The position numbers and the translations under genes are program-made. From contig NZ_JAGENB010000003.1 in the NCBI RefSeq assembly GCF_019991125.1, positions 124,001-188,000 on the forward strand: a stretch of DNA of 64,000 nucleotides. Direction: 5' to 3'. This document shows, piece by piece, positions 44,902 to 54,409 of this stretch (within the stretch, counting starts at the first letter, position 1; the number at the start of each line of letters is the position of its first letter). The notes beneath the pieces were generated by a model. That model was not told the DNA's origin, made no database searches, and was given only the letters and a program-made list of their open reading frames with translations. The DNA is from Phyllobacterium calauticae. GTDB lineage: Bacteria > Pseudomonadota > Alphaproteobacteria > Rhizobiales > Rhizobiaceae.

Positions 44902-46218
44902 TCACTCGAGAAGCGGTGACCATGCCGGATCGGATGCCAGATTGGGTGTCTGGATCTGGCGCAGGTTGCGGCCCGTCAGGTCGATCGTGAACAGATGCGG
45001 GCTGTTCGATCCGGGAGGGAAGCGGTAGAACATCAGGACGCGGCCGTTCGGAGCCCAGGTCGGGCCTTCATCGTGATAGCCGCTGGTCAGGATGCGTTCA
45101 CCCGAGCCGTCCGTCTTCATGACGCCGATGGAGAACTGGCCGCCCGACTGCTTGGTAAAGGCGATCAGATCGCCGCGCGGCGACCAGACCGGCGTGGAGT
45201 AGGAACCGTCGCCGAACGAGATGCGCTGCGGGTTCGAACCATCCGCGCCCATCTTGTAGATTTGCGGCCGGCCGCCACGGTCAGATCCGAACACAACCTG
45301 CGAACTGTCGGGTGAATAGGATGCACCGGTATCGATGGCGCTGGTGCTGGTCAGGCGGGTCGTCGTGCGGCTGCGCACATCCATCGCGTAGATATTGGCG
45401 CTGCCATCATCCTGCAGAAGGCTCATGGCCACTTTCTGCCCGTCGGAGGAGAAGCGCGGCGCAATCGTCATGCCGGGGAAGTTGCCGACGAGTTCACGCT
45501 GCCCGGTTTCCAGCTGCAGGAGATAAACCTGCGGCTTGGCGCCTTCGAACGACATATAGGTGATTTCCTGGCGGCTCGGTGAAAAGCGCGGTGTCAGCAC
45601 CAGGTCCTTGCCATTGGTCAGATAGCGCACATTGGCACCGTCCTGATCCATGATGGCCAGACGCTTGACGCGCTTTTCCCGGGTGCCGGATTCATCGACA
45701 AACACGACGCGCGTGTCGAAGTAGCCCTTTTCACCCGTCAGCTTCTGGTAGATGGCATCGGCAATGATATGGGCGACGCGGCGCCAGCTGTCGGGCGAGG
45801 TGAAGAACTGCTGCCCGTCAAGCTGCTGGCCGGCAAATGTATCCCAGAGGCGGAATTCCGCCTTGAGCCTGCCATCCGGCTGCTTGGTGACACGGCCGGT
45901 GACAAGCGCCTGCGCGTTGATGACTTTCCAGTCCTCGAAACGCGGTGCGGCATCGGGATTGGAAATCTTCTCGATGAACGCGCCCTTGTCGATCGGGGCA
46001 AAAAGGCCGGACCGTTCCAGATCGGCTGCAATGACGCCCGTAATATTGGCACCAAGCTGATCGCCGGAAAGGAAATCCGTGATGGCGATGGGCATAGGCT
46101 CGACAACACCCTTGGTGATATCGAGTTTGAGCTCAGCCCGTGCTGGCAGTATCGCGATTGCCAATGTCGCAACAAGCGTCACGAAGATTGGGAAAATAGT
46201 CCGGGTAATTTTCAGCAT
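44902..46218 (-). CDS. tolB: Tol-Pal system protein TolB
   Basis: The 438-residue precursor has a signal peptide ([20 protein letters not shown], cut near residue 28), an N-terminal alpha/beta domain (about 30-160) and a six-bladed beta-propeller with repeated SPDG/DG motifs ([59 protein letters not shown]). TolB is periplasmic, binds Pal through the propeller and TolA through the N-terminal strand. The gene is 29 bases after tolA, in the tolQRAB unit. Confidence 0.97.
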   Translation of the reverse strand: MLKITRTIFPIFVTLVATLAIAILPARAELKLDITKGVVEPMPIAITDFLSGDQLGANITGVIAADLERSGLFAPIDKGAFIEKISNPDAAPRFEDWKVINAQALVTGRVTKQPDGRLKAEFRLWDTFAGQQLDGQQFFTSPDSWRRVAHIIADAIYQKLTGEKGYFDTRVVFVDESGTREKRVKRLAIMDQDGANVRYLTNGKDLVLTPRFSPSRQEITYMSFEGAKPQVYLLQLETGQRELVGNFPGMTIAPRFSSDGQKVAMSLLQDDGSANIYAMDVRSRTTTRLTSTSAIDTGASYSPDSSQVVFGSDRGGRPQIYKMGADGSNPQRISFGDGSYSTPVWSPRGDLIAFTKQSGGQFSIGVMKTDGSGERILTSGYHDEGPTWAPNGRVLMFYRFPPGSNSPHLFTIDLTGRNLRQIQTPNLASDPAWSPLLE

Positions 46219-46247
46219 AAGTTCAGGGCCCTCTTTTGGCTGGCCTA

Positions 46248-47351
46248 TTAGTCATCTACAGCGGGATGGAACGTCAGTTCGACAACGTCCCAGCCACCTG
46301 CATATTTGTCCTGCGGCAGATTGTACGGAGCGGTGCGCATCACCGCCCGCAGCGCACTGCTCTTTGCCGCACTCAGCACCGCGGCATCGCCGCCGCTGCC
46401 GGTGACGGTCGGCGTGCCGTCAATTTCGCCGGTCTTGGTGAGGCGGAACTTGACCACCACGACCATGTCCGGGAAGTCAGGCGCACCGACCGGCTTGATC
46501 CAGTTCTTCGAGATAAGTCCGCGCAGCGCGTCCATCTCGTTCTGGCTGAGCTTGGCGCCGCCTGTCGATTTGGTGGCGCCGAGCGATGCCTGCTCCGTCG
46601 AACGCTTGGCACCGCCGCCGGAAGGCTTCTCGTGATTGAGCAATTCGGCAACTTGATCGGCAATCCCGCTCTTGTCTTTGGACGGTGTCGGCGCGGTCTT
46701 GGTGGGTTTCGGCGTTTCCTTGGTTTCCTTGCGCTCCGGCGTCGTCGCGGTCTGTGCCTGGGCAGGCTTGGGCTTGTCCTCAGGCTTCGCCACGTTCTGC
46801 GGCAGCTTGAAGGCTTCCTCGGCTGGCTTTTCCGCCTGCGGCGTTGGCTCGACCTTCGGCGCATCCGGTGTCGGTGCCGGCTTGGAATCATTGATCGCCG
46901 CCGTGATCGGGTCCGGCGTGACGTCCTGCTTCGGCTTTGCCTCAGGCGCTATTTCCGTCGCCGGGACCGGAACCGGTTTGGTTTCCGGCTTCACTTCAGG
47001 CTTCGGATCCGGCTTGGCAACAGGCACGTCCGATTGCTTCGGGGCCTCGGCCGACTCCACTACCTTTGGCTTGGTCGAAGGGATCGGCTTGGTCTCGACA
47101 TCTGTTTCAGCGTCGCCAATGATCTGCGCATCCGGTTTGGTCTGCGGCTTTTCCGTCGGCTTCGGCGTTGCCTTTTCAGCCTTCGGCGCCTTTACGTCAC
47201 CCTTCTGCAACTGGCTTGTATCGGAGATGATTTCGATCGGCAGCGATTCGGAATTGGCCAAATCCATCGGTTTTGGCGCAGAAAAGGTCAACAGCCCCCA
47301 GCCGAGGATAACGGCGTGGATAATGGCGGAGGATGCAACACTCGTCTTCAT
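46248..47351 (-). CDS. tolA: TolA-like protein (TonB C-terminal domain)
   Basis: The 367-residue protein has one N-terminal membrane helix ([17 protein letters not shown] near 9-25), a long central Lys/Pro/Glu/Thr-rich region (about 45-255) that should span the periplasm, and a C-terminal TonB-like domain (about 280-367: [50 protein letters not shown]). It transmits energy from TolQR to TolB-Pal. The central region is proline-rich rather than the Ala/Lys helix of enterobacterial TolA, as in other alphaproteobacteria. Six bases separate it from tolR. Confidence 0.9.
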   Translation of the reverse strand: MKTSVASSAIIHAVILGWGLLTFSAPKPMDLANSESLPIEIISDTSQLQKGDVKAPKAEKATPKPTEKPQTKPDAQIIGDAETDVETKPIPSTKPKVVESAEAPKQSDVPVAKPDPKPEVKPETKPVPVPATEIAPEAKPKQDVTPDPITAAINDSKPAPTPDAPKVEPTPQAEKPAEEAFKLPQNVAKPEDKPKPAQAQTATTPERKETKETPKPTKTAPTPSKDKSGIADQVAELLNHEKPSGGGAKRSTEQASLGATKSTGGAKLSQNEMDALRGLISKNWIKPVGAPDFPDMVVVVKFRLTKTGEIDGTPTVTGSGGDAAVLSAAKSSALRAVMRTAPYNLPQDKYAGGWDVVELTFHPAVDD

Positions 47352-47357
47352 GACTTA

Positions 47358-47813
47358 TCAGCTGCCTTCCGGAAGGCTGACGAGACCGATATTCTTGAAT
47401 CCGGAACCGGAAATGCGCGCCATGACCTTCATGATCGTGCCATAGTCGGCAGCCTTGTCGCCTTTGACAAAGATGCGCTCTTCATAGCCGGTCTTGGCAA
47501 TCGCCTGAAGTTTCGGGACGATTTCCTCGATCGGGATTTCGGTTTCCTGCAGGAAGACCTGGCCCTTCTGGTTGATCGTCACATAGATCGGATTGGTTTC
47601 GCTGTTCAGCGCCTTGGCCTGGGTTTCCGGCATGTCGATGGGCACGCCCACCGTCATCATCGGTGCCGTCACCATGAAAATGATCAGGAGCACGAGCATG
47701 ACGTCGACCAGCGGCGTCACGTTGATTTCACTCATCAACGCCTTGCTGGCACGGCCGCGACGGCCGCGTCCCCCTGAACCCTTGTTACCAACAGACATGC
47801 CCATGGCATTCAA
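47358..47813 (-). CDS. tolR: Tol-Pal system protein TolR
   Basis: The 151-residue protein is an ExbD/TolR: a basic N-terminus ([16 protein letters not shown]), [20 protein letters not shown] with the channel Asp in the single membrane helix (about 31-50), and a periplasmic domain that binds peptidoglycan ([47 protein letters not shown]). With TolQ it converts proton flow into TolA movement. It lies between tolQ and tolA with gaps of 24 and 6 bases. Confidence 0.96.
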   Translation of the reverse strand: MNAMGMSVGNKGSGGRGRRGRASKALMSEINVTPLVDVMLVLLIIFMVTAPMMTVGVPIDMPETQAKALNSETNPIYVTINQKGQVFLQETEIPIEEIVPKLQAIAKTGYEERIFVKGDKAADYGTIMKVMARISGSGFKNIGLVSLPEGS

Positions 47814-47837
47814 TCCCGCACTTGTAAAATCAGTTGC

Positions 47838-48554
47838 TTAAGAACGCGGCGCCAGCTTCTCATCGATTTGCCGCGAGAGTATGGCGGAGAACTCGTCCGC
47901 AAAGCCCTCCATGCGTGCGGTCAGTTTGCCCGCATCGCTTGACAGTTTGTTGTAGGCGATAACTGCCGGGATGGCGGCAACCAGACCAATGGCCGTCGCC
48001 AGCAGCGCTTCCGCGATACCGGGCGCGACAACCGCGAGGCTGGTGGACTTCGAACCGGCAATGCCCATGAACGATGTCATGATGCCGATGACCGTGCCGA
48101 ACAGGCCGATGAAGGGGCCGGCCGAACCGATGGTCGCCAGAAAGCCGAGGCGGGCGGCGAGAATATCACTTTCGCGTGAAAGGGCGACATCCATCGCCTT
48201 GTCGATACGCATCTGCAGGGCGATGGGGGAACGGGCGCCCTTTTCGAAGGACTTTTTCCACTCGCGCATCGCGGCGATGAAAATGGAGCCCATGCCGGTC
48301 GTGCGCTTTTCGCCCAGGTTGCGGTAAAGCTCTTCCAGCGACTGGCCGGACCAGAAAACCTGTTCGAAACGGTCAAAGGCGCGCTTGGCGCGACCATAGC
48401 CGAGTACCTTGTCGATGATGATCGCCCAGGTCCAGATGGAAGCACCCAGAAGGCCGATCATGACCAGCTTGACGATGAATCCGGCCTGCCAGAACAATCC
48501 CCAGAGGGAGACGTCCGATGTCTGAACAGCAACCGCTAAATTTTCCATATCCAC
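47838..48554 (-). CDS. tolQ: Tol-Pal system protein TolQ
   Basis: The 238-residue protein has three membrane helices: about 25-50 ([20 protein letters not shown]), 145-170 ([20 protein letters not shown]) and 178-205 ([20 protein letters not shown]). The polar Thr/Gly pattern in helices two and three lines the proton path with TolR Asp. The cytoplasmic loop between helices one and two is typical of TolQ. It begins the tolQRAB unit; the region upstream holds a probable ybgC terminator and a one-mismatch CtrA-type site. Confidence 0.96.
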   Translation of the reverse strand: MDMENLAVAVQTSDVSLWGLFWQAGFIVKLVMIGLLGASIWTWAIIIDKVLGYGRAKRAFDRFEQVFWSGQSLEELYRNLGEKRTTGMGSIFIAAMREWKKSFEKGARSPIALQMRIDKAMDVALSRESDILAARLGFLATIGSAGPFIGLFGTVIGIMTSFMGIAGSKSTSLAVVAPGIAEALLATAIGLVAAIPAVIAYNKLSSDAGKLTARMEGFADEFSAILSRQIDEKLAPRS

Positions 48555-48902
48555 TACCCTCGAATCCGAAAACCCGGTATTTCAACCGGGCTGCAATCGT
48601 CTCTCATACCCGTGCTTGGTCCACCGAAGTATAAATGGTCCGGCAATACGACCACGCGCCACTTTATTTCTTTGGAACCCGGCCGAACGCCTGACCGGCA
48701 TCCATCGTCGCTCACTAAATTTCGAAAGCCACGTTCTGAGACCGGACTTTTTCCAGTATTCATACCGCGGCTTCTCACGGTTAATTTTGGTAAAACGAAG
48801 GCGTTAACGCAAAACGCCTCGTTTCATGGCCTTATTCATGGTTTGTTATGGTTAAGGATCAGTTATGATTCAGCGCCTGTGCGTCATTTAAACGCCATGA
48901 CA
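48555..48902. promoter_or_regulatory. 348-base gap between ybgC and tolQ
   Basis: No credible gene is seen here on either strand. The gap carries a bulged hairpin (48793-48824) that could end the ybgC transcript, a one-mismatch CtrA-type site (TTAA-N7-TTAT at 48852-48866) and AT-rich stretches that could hold the tolQ promoter. Confidence 0.5.
48793..48824 (-). terminator. Possible terminator between ybgC and tolQ
   Basis: AAACGA and GGCGTT pair with AACGCC and TCGTTT across a seven-base loop with one bulged A, forming twelve base pairs; TTTTACC ends the structure on the minus strand. Confidence 0.55.
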
Positions 48903-49370
48903 TCAGGATTCCGGCTGAAAAAGTTTGATCCATTCTGCGGGAAACCGACGCGGCCGTCCGGCATTGTTGATCAGCGCCGCTTCGACAGCAGCTGAAATCA
49001 GCAGGTCATCGCCCCGTTTGATGGTCTGGGCCATCTTGACCCGCGCGCCGGAGATTTCCGCCGTGCGCGTTTCGATCGTCAGGACGTCATCGATGCGGGC
49101 GGCGCCCCGGAAATCGATTTCCATGCGCCGCACCACCCAGACAATGCTTTCGCCATGCTTGCCGTCGGCGAGTTCCGAGTGGTGAACGCCAAGCAGGCGC
49201 AGATAATCGGTGCGGCCGCGCTCCAGAAATTCCAGATAGCGCCCGTGATAGACAATGCCGGAGAAATCCGTGTCGGCATAATAGACCCGCGCCAGGAGAC
49301 GGTGGCCGAAGGACGTGAGTTCACCGGCAAGGCCGCCGAGGGGCGGCAGGGAAGGATTGTTTTCGCTCAT
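48903..49370 (-). CDS. ybgC: Tol-Pal-associated acyl-CoA thioesterase YbgC
   Basis: The 155-residue protein is a hotdog-fold 4-hydroxybenzoyl-CoA thioesterase family member: RVYYADTDFSGIVYHGRYLE near 28-47 with the catalytic Asp, ERGRTDYLRLLGVH and VVRRMEIDFRGAARIDDVL. YbgC hydrolyses short-chain acyl-CoA and is linked to phospholipid metabolism. Its place between ruvB and tolQ is the common gram-negative order. Confidence 0.95.
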   Translation of the reverse strand: MSENNPSLPPLGGLAGELTSFGHRLLARVYYADTDFSGIVYHGRYLEFLERGRTDYLRLLGVHHSELADGKHGESIVWVVRRMEIDFRGAARIDDVLTIETRTAEISGARVKMAQTIKRGDDLLISAAVEAALINNAGRPRRFPAEWIKLFQPES

Positions 49371-49455
49371 GATCCCTCCTTTTGCCGGTACAGCCAGCGT
49401 TTTGTCCAGTGCGATTATGCGCGGTGCCGCATGCGCGTTCCAGGGTCACGCCCCA

Positions 49456-50496
49456 TCAATCCTCGTCTTCCTGAAACAGGCTGATCTGCTGGATGGTGTC
49501 GGACGGTGCGTTCAGGCCCAGATGCTTCCAGGCATTGGCGGTCAGCATGCGTCCGCGCGGCGTGCGCTGGATAAAGCCCTGCTGGATCAGGTAGGGTTCG
49601 ATAATATCCTCGATCGCATCGCGCGGTTCGGAAAGCCCCGCGGCGATGGTTTCGATGCCGACGGGTCCGCCACCGAAATTGTGCGCAATCATCGAGAGGT
49701 AGCGCCGGTCGAGCTGATCGAGCCCCAGCGCATCCACCTCGAGACGCAGGAGCGCGGAATCGGCCGTCTGGCGGTCGATGGAATCCTTGCCGTCGACAAT
49801 GGCAAAGTCGCGCACCCGGCGCAGAAGCCGCCCGGCAATGCGCGGTGTGCCGCGGGCGCGCCGCGCCACCTCAAGCGCACCGTCATCGGTCATGCCGATG
49901 CCCATGATGCGCGCGCCGCGCCGGACGATATGCTCAAGCTCCTCGACCGTATAGAAATTCAGCCGGACCGGAATACCGAAACGATCCCGCAGCGGCGTTG
50001 TCAGAAGCCCGAGGCGCGTCGTCGCCGCAACCAGCGTGAACTTGGCCAGATCGATCTTGACCGAGCGCGCCGCAGGCCCCTCGCCGATGATCAGGTCAAG
50101 CTGGTAGTCTTCCATGGCCGGATAGAGAATTTCCTCCACCGCCGGATTAAGACGATGGATTTCATCGATGAAGAGAACGTCGTTTTCTTCCAGATTGGTC
50201 AAAAGCGCAGCAAGATCGCCAGCCTTGGCAATCACCGGCCCGGACGTCGAGCGGAAATTGACGCCGAGTTCCTTGGCCATGATCTGCGCCAGCGTCGTCT
50301 TGCCCAGACCGGGCGGCCCGACGAAGAGCACGTGATCCAGCGCCTCGCCGCGTGATTTGGCCGCTTCGATAAAGACCTTCAGATTGGCGCGCGCCGCCGC
50401 CTGCCCGACAAAATCGTTCAGCGTCTGCGGGCGCAGCGACGTATCGGCATCTTCGCCGCGCTTGTCGGGGGTTATCAATCGGCTGACATCACTCAT
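49456..50496 (-). CDS. ruvB: Holliday junction helicase RuvB
   Basis: The 346-residue AAA+ ATPase has [20 protein letters not shown], Walker [16 protein letters not shown] near 58-72, Walker B FIDEIHRL, an arginine-finger region [15 protein letters not shown] and a winged-helix C-terminus ending [15 protein letters not shown]. It drives branch migration with RuvA. The order ruvC-ruvA-ruvB on the minus strand suggests one transcript. Confidence 0.98.
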   Translation of the reverse strand: MSDVSRLITPDKRGEDADTSLRPQTLNDFVGQAAARANLKVFIEAAKSRGEALDHVLFVGPPGLGKTTLAQIMAKELGVNFRSTSGPVIAKAGDLAALLTNLEENDVLFIDEIHRLNPAVEEILYPAMEDYQLDLIIGEGPAARSVKIDLAKFTLVAATTRLGLLTTPLRDRFGIPVRLNFYTVEELEHIVRRGARIMGIGMTDDGALEVARRARGTPRIAGRLLRRVRDFAIVDGKDSIDRQTADSALLRLEVDALGLDQLDRRYLSMIAHNFGGGPVGIETIAAGLSEPRDAIEDIIEPYLIQQGFIQRTPRGRMLTANAWKHLGLNAPSDTIQQISLFQEDED

Positions 50497-50536
50497 GCGG
50501 ATGTCCTCGCACAGTGTGCGGTATCAGGCAACCATG

Positions 50537-51154
50537 TCACCGGGAAAGTTCCTTCAGGCCAAGCCGGATCAGCTTGGCGGAATCGGCCTCTTCACCCGCA
50601 TCGCGCAGGGCGGCGCTGATGGCATTGGCGGCCTGGTCGCGCGAATAGCCGAGATTGGTCAGGGCCGATACGGCGTCGGCCACCGGCGCCGGGGCAACGC
50701 CCTCGCCCAGTTCCTGCTTGAGGCCGATGGTGCCCATGGCCTCGCCGGCAAAGGCAGGCGCCTTGTTCTTGAGTTCGATGACGATGCGTTCCGCCACCTT
50801 CTTGCCGACACCCGGCGCCCGGCTGACCATGGCGATGTCGCGCAGCGCAATCGCATTGGCGAGATCAGAGGGCGACAGGGTTCCCAGAACGCTCAGCGCA
50901 ACCTTGGCACCGATGCCCTGCACGCTCTGCAGCAGGCGGAACCATTCGCGTTCCAGCGCCGTGCCGAAGCCGAACAGGCGGATCAGGTCTTCCCGCACAT
51001 AGGTTTCGATGAGCAGCACCGCCGCTTCACCCGGCCCCGGCATGTTCGACAGCGTCCGCGCCGAGCAATAGGCGACGTAGCCGACACCGTGCACATCGAG
51101 AATCACGTGATCCTCGGCGATTTCATCGACAGTGCCCTTGAGTTTTCCGATCAT
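50537..51154 (-). CDS. ruvA: Holliday junction DNA-binding protein RuvA
   Basis: The 205-residue protein has the OB domain ([20 protein letters not shown]), two helix-hairpin-helix units ([40 protein letters not shown]) and a C-terminal RuvB-binding helix domain ([20 protein letters not shown]). It binds the four-way junction. The start overlaps the ruvC stop by four bases. Confidence 0.98.
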   Translation of the reverse strand: MIGKLKGTVDEIAEDHVILDVHGVGYVAYCSARTLSNMPGPGEAAVLLIETYVREDLIRLFGFGTALEREWFRLLQSVQGIGAKVALSVLGTLSPSDLANAIALRDIAMVSRAPGVGKKVAERIVIELKNKAPAFAGEAMGTIGLKQELGEGVAPAPVADAVSALTNLGYSRDQAANAISAALRDAGEEADSAKLIRLGLKELSR

Positions 51155-51678
51155 AGCTGTGCCGCCAGTTTGCGTTCGATGGCAATGCGGCCGATGGCGC
51201 TTTGCCGGTGATGCGCGTGACAGATGGCAACCGCCAGCGCATCCGCCGCATCATCCGTATCGAATGTTGCCTTGGGCATCAGCACCTTGACCATCATGTG
51301 AATCTGTTTCTTTTCCCCATGCCCGACGCCGATCACCGCTTTCTTGACCGCATTGGGCGCATATTCGGCAACGGGCAATCCCGCCAGCGCGGGAACAAGT
51401 AGGGCAATACCGCGCGCCTGTCCGAGTTTCAGCGTCGCCGTGGCATCCTTGTTGACGAAGGTGTGTTCGACCGCCGCCTCGTGCGGCATCTGGCCGTGAA
51501 TGATTCCGGCAAGGCCGTCATGCAGCTGGCAAAGGCGCGAGGCGAGATCAAGCTTGGCGTCGGAAAGGATCGTACCCGAGGCGACAAAGCGCAGCGAATT
51601 GCCGAGCGTCTCGATGATGCCCCAGCCGGTGCGGCGCAGGCCGGGATCAATGCCAATGATGCGAATCGCTTCTTTCAT
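51151..51678 (-). CDS. ruvC: Holliday junction resolvase RuvC
   Basis: The 175-residue nuclease has the first catalytic Asp in [17 protein letters not shown] near 6-22, a conserved Glu in [20 protein letters not shown], and the closing Asp pair in [18 protein letters not shown] near 141-158. It cuts Holliday junctions. It opens the ruvCAB unit; a one-mismatch LexA-type box is 46 bases upstream. Confidence 0.98.
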   Translation of the reverse strand: MKEAIRIIGIDPGLRRTGWGIIETLGNSLRFVASGTILSDAKLDLASRLCQLHDGLAGIIHGQMPHEAAVEHTFVNKDATATLKLGQARGIALLVPALAGLPVAEYAPNAVKKAVIGVGHGEKKQIHMMVKVLMPKATFDTDDAADALAVAICHAHHRQSAIGRIAIERKLAAQL

Positions 51679-51723
51679 GTCGGGACCTTATCGAGCTGTC
51701 AGGGAACTTGACAGCAGAAAGGT

Positions 51724-51738
51724 GAACAAAAGAGAAAC
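51724..51738. promoter_or_regulatory. LexA-type box (one mismatch) upstream of ruvC
   Basis: On the gene strand the site reads GTTT-CTCTTTT-GTTC, one base off the alphaproteobacterial LexA consensus GTTC-N7-GTTC, 46 bases before the ruvC start. Confidence 0.5.
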
Positions 51739-51773
51739 AAACCACCCTGTTATGCACGATTATCGTGCTGTCA

Positions 51774-52304
51774 TCAGCGATGGGCGAAGGCCGTGGCCAG
51801 CAGGCTGATCTGATCCGAGACCGGGTTGGTCGTCAGCATCCGCCTGTGGGTCGTGCTGGCGCCTTCATTGTAGATCTCGTCATCCATCTGGCGGACGCGG
51901 GCCTGCAGGCGCAGGGAACGGTGCACCAGATCGCAGTAATCGAAGGGAATCTCGTCCCAGCCTTCGACGGTTTCCGGGGCGGAATCCGTATCGAGCCGCA
52001 CTTTCGCCTTTTCGGACAGCACCTGTTCCTGGGTCATTTCTCCGCTGCGCGATGCCCGCTGCAACAGCAGCCACGAGGCAACCTGCATGAGACGCGTCGT
52101 CAGCCGCATGGATTCGGCCGCATAAAGCGTGGCGGCAACGCGGCTCAGCCGCTTGGCTTCCGCCCGGCCCTCGCCGTCGAGATAGGCAGCCGCCTCCTCG
52201 ACCAGACCCATGCCTTCGTCATAGATATGATTGAACGTTTCCGAGCGGACCATGCGGTCGGCCAGCCGGATTGTATTGTCAGCGCCGTATTCCTGTTCAA
52301 CCAT
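51774..52304 (-). CDS. rcdA: RcdA-like CtrA-proteolysis adaptor (DUF1465)
   Basis: The protein is a DUF1465 member, the family that contains RcdA, the adaptor that helps ClpXP degrade the cell-cycle regulator CtrA. The sequence is helical throughout: ADRMVRSETFNHIYDEGMGL, VEEAAAYLDGEGRAEAKRLS, TLYAAESMRLTTRLMQVASW and VHRSLRLQARVRQMDDEIYN. The ATG at 52304 follows CAGGG, giving 176 residues; another ATG at 52319 is possible. RcdA is essential in Sinorhizobium meliloti. A perfect CtrA-type site stands 140 bases upstream, consistent with feedback. It is followed by ruvCAB after 95 bases. Confidence 0.8.
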   Translation of the reverse strand: MVEQEYGADNTIRLADRMVRSETFNHIYDEGMGLVEEAAAYLDGEGRAEAKRLSRVAATLYAAESMRLTTRLMQVASWLLLQRASRSGEMTQEQVLSEKAKVRLDTDSAPETVEGWDEIPFDYCDLVHRSLRLQARVRQMDDEIYNEGASTTHRRMLTTNPVSDQISLLATAFAHR

Positions 52305-52443
52305 GTCATGCCCTGTCATTAAAAATCCGCTGATTCTCAAAGCAGCGCTCTCTTACTGGGACAGCAAGCGGATCACCACAACGGCCAACGGGTAGTATTC
52401 CCCATCAACCTGCCCGTATGCACACATGAGCGCAAGTTTATCC

Positions 52444-52459
52444 TTAATAAAGGGTTAAC
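52444..52459. promoter_or_regulatory. CtrA-type site upstream of rcdA
   Basis: TTAA-TAAAGGG-TTAAC exactly matches the CtrA consensus. It is the only such site in this gap and lies between the upstream terminator and rcdA. Confidence 0.65.
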
Positions 52460-52486
52460 GTCAGGGCCGCCGCAGAGATATGAACA

Positions 52487-52517
52487 TAAAAAAAGAGCCG
52501 CAAAACGTGGCGGCTCT
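52487..52517 (-). terminator. Terminator of acyl-CoA synthetase gene
   Basis: AGAGCCGC (52494-52501) pairs with GCGGCTCT (52510-52517) around an eight-base loop; on the minus strand a run of seven Ts follows. Confidence 0.85.
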
Positions 52518-52663
52518 CAGGAGTCTAACAGGGAGGCGTCAAACAAAGTGGCCAAACCACTTGGTAAGAATCCAGAAAACTGGATGATCAATTTATAGCT
52601 TGTAATGCTTAACAAGTGGTTAATGCCGACAGCGCAGTTGCAATCAATCCGCCCCGCAACGCC

Positions 52664-54310
52664 TCAATCCTGCATCAGCCTGGCGCGTTTGCGCAGCTCG
52701 AACTTCTGGATTTTCCCGGTCGATGTCTTCGGTATCTCTTCGAACAGCACGCGCCGCGGCACCTTGAAACGTGCGAGCAGGGTGCGGCAATGGGCGATCA
52801 GTTCCTCTTCCGTCGCCGTCTGGCCCGGCTTCAGCTCGACGAAGGCAAGCGGCGTCTCGCCCCACTTGTCGTCCGGCCGCGCCACGACCGCACAGGCGGC
52901 CACGGCCGGGAACTTGTAGAGCGCGTCCTCCACCTCGATGGATGAAATGTTTTCGCCGCCGGAAATGATGATGTCCTTCGAACGGTCCTTCAGCTGGATA
53001 TAACCGTCCGGATACATCACGCCGAGATCGCCGGAGTGGAACCAGCCACCTGAAAAGGCCGCATCGCTGGCCGGCCGGTTTTTCAGGTACCCCTTCATGA
53101 CGATATTGCCGCGGAACATCACCTCGCCGAGGGTCTCGCCATCGGCCGGCACGGGCTGCATGGTTTCTGGATCGAGCACCGTCAGATCTTCGAGCGCCGT
53201 ATAGCGCACGCCCTGCCGCGCCTTCTTGGCTGTGCGCGAGGATGCCTCCAGCGCATCCCATTCATCCTGCCATTCATTGACGACGGCAGGGCCGTAGGTC
53301 TCTGTCAGGCCATAGAGATGCGTGACCGCAAATCCCGCCTCGGCCATGCCGGCCAGAATGGATTCCGGCGGCGGTGCGGCAGCCGTGTTGAACGTCACCG
53401 TTTGCGGAAAATCGCGTTTGTCCTTTTCCGCCGCATTGATCAGCACCGACATGACAATCGGCGCCCCGCACAGATGCGTGACGCCCAGATCGGCAATGGC
53501 ATCGTAGATCTGCTTTGCCCGCACCCAGCGCAGGCAGACATGAGTGCCGAACTGCAGGGCAAGCGTCCATGGAAAACACCACCCATTGCAGTGGAACATC
53601 GGCAGGGTCCACAGATAGACGGGATAGCGCCCCATGCCGGAGGCCACCACATTGCCATAGCCCATCAGCGCCGCGCCGCGATGGTGATAGACAACACCCT
53701 TCGGATCGCCTGTCGTGCCGGATGTATAGTTGAGGGTGATCGAATCCCATTCGTCGTCGGGCATCGCCCAGGCGTAATCCGGGTCCCCGCCCGCAACGAA
53801 GGTCTCATAGTCCACCGCGCCGAACGGCTCACCCTGTGGATAGGGTGCGTCGGCGGGATATTGCGTGTCGACGAAATCAATGACCAGCGGCTTGACCCTG
53901 GCGAGTGCCAGCGCCTCGCGGAAAACGCCGGAAAATTCCGTATCGACAATGGCGATCCTGGTTTCCGCGTGATCGAGCTGGAACGCAATGACTGCCGCGT
54001 CGAGGCGCGTGTTGATCGAATGCAGCACCGCCTTCGTCATCGGCACGCCGAAATGCGCCTCCAGCATGGGCGGCGTGTTGGACAGCATCACCGTGACCGT
54101 ATCGCCCTTGCCGATACCGCGGCGCGACAGTGCCGATGCCAGCTGCCGGGTGCGGCGATAAAACGTGCCATAATCGAAGCGCTGCGCACCATGGATGATC
54201 GCCGTTCTCGACGGATAGACCCGCGCTGCCCGTTCCAGATAGGTCAGCGGCGTCAGCGGCTGGTAATTGGCCGCATTGCGCTCAAGATCACGATCAAAGA
54301 TTCCACCCAT
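52664..54310 (-). CDS. Acyl-CoA synthetase (AMP-binding family)
   Basis: The ATG at 54310 follows GGGAGG by five bases; a frame that begins 16 codons earlier lacks such a site. The 548-residue protein has the adenylation signature LNYTSGTTGDPKGVVYHHRG near 180-199, a second motif GGWFHSGDLGVMYPDGYI, then LKDRSKDIIISGGENISS and the catalytic lysine in KTSTGKIQKFELR near 530. The pattern is that of medium/long-chain or 3-methylmercaptopropionyl-CoA ligases. The substrate is open. The OpgC-like gene lies 99 bases upstream on the same strand. Confidence 0.9.
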   Translation of the reverse strand: MGGIFDRDLERNAANYQPLTPLTYLERAARVYPSRTAIIHGAQRFDYGTFYRRTRQLASALSRRGIGKGDTVTVMLSNTPPMLEAHFGVPMTKAVLHSINTRLDAAVIAFQLDHAETRIAIVDTEFSGVFREALALARVKPLVIDFVDTQYPADAPYPQGEPFGAVDYETFVAGGDPDYAWAMPDDEWDSITLNYTSGTTGDPKGVVYHHRGAALMGYGNVVASGMGRYPVYLWTLPMFHCNGWCFPWTLALQFGTHVCLRWVRAKQIYDAIADLGVTHLCGAPIVMSVLINAAEKDKRDFPQTVTFNTAAAPPPESILAGMAEAGFAVTHLYGLTETYGPAVVNEWQDEWDALEASSRTAKKARQGVRYTALEDLTVLDPETMQPVPADGETLGEVMFRGNIVMKGYLKNRPASDAAFSGGWFHSGDLGVMYPDGYIQLKDRSKDIIISGGENISSIEVEDALYKFPAVAACAVVARPDDKWGETPLAFVELKPGQTATEEELIAHCRTLLARFKVPRRVLFEEIPKTSTGKIQKFELRKRARLMQD

Positions 54311-54409
54311 GCACGCCTCCCAACGCTTCCATGGGCAAAGCTTAGACCAAGCCAGCAAAAGATGGCTATCGGTTTTTCCGGGCCACCCGGCAAAAGGCGG
54401 TGCGTGCGG

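Larger units (their letters stand above)
52305..52663. promoter_or_regulatory. 359-base gap upstream of rcdA
   Basis: No credible gene is seen on either strand. The gap holds, from right to left, the acyl-CoA synthetase terminator (52487-52517), a perfect CtrA-type site (52444-52459) and about 140 bases of leader before rcdA. Confidence 0.5.

Noticed and set aside
46236-47777. 513-codon Arg/Leu-rich frame opposite tolA and tolR
   Set aside because: Its composition is the mirror of the Lys/Pro-rich TolA linker; no family pattern.
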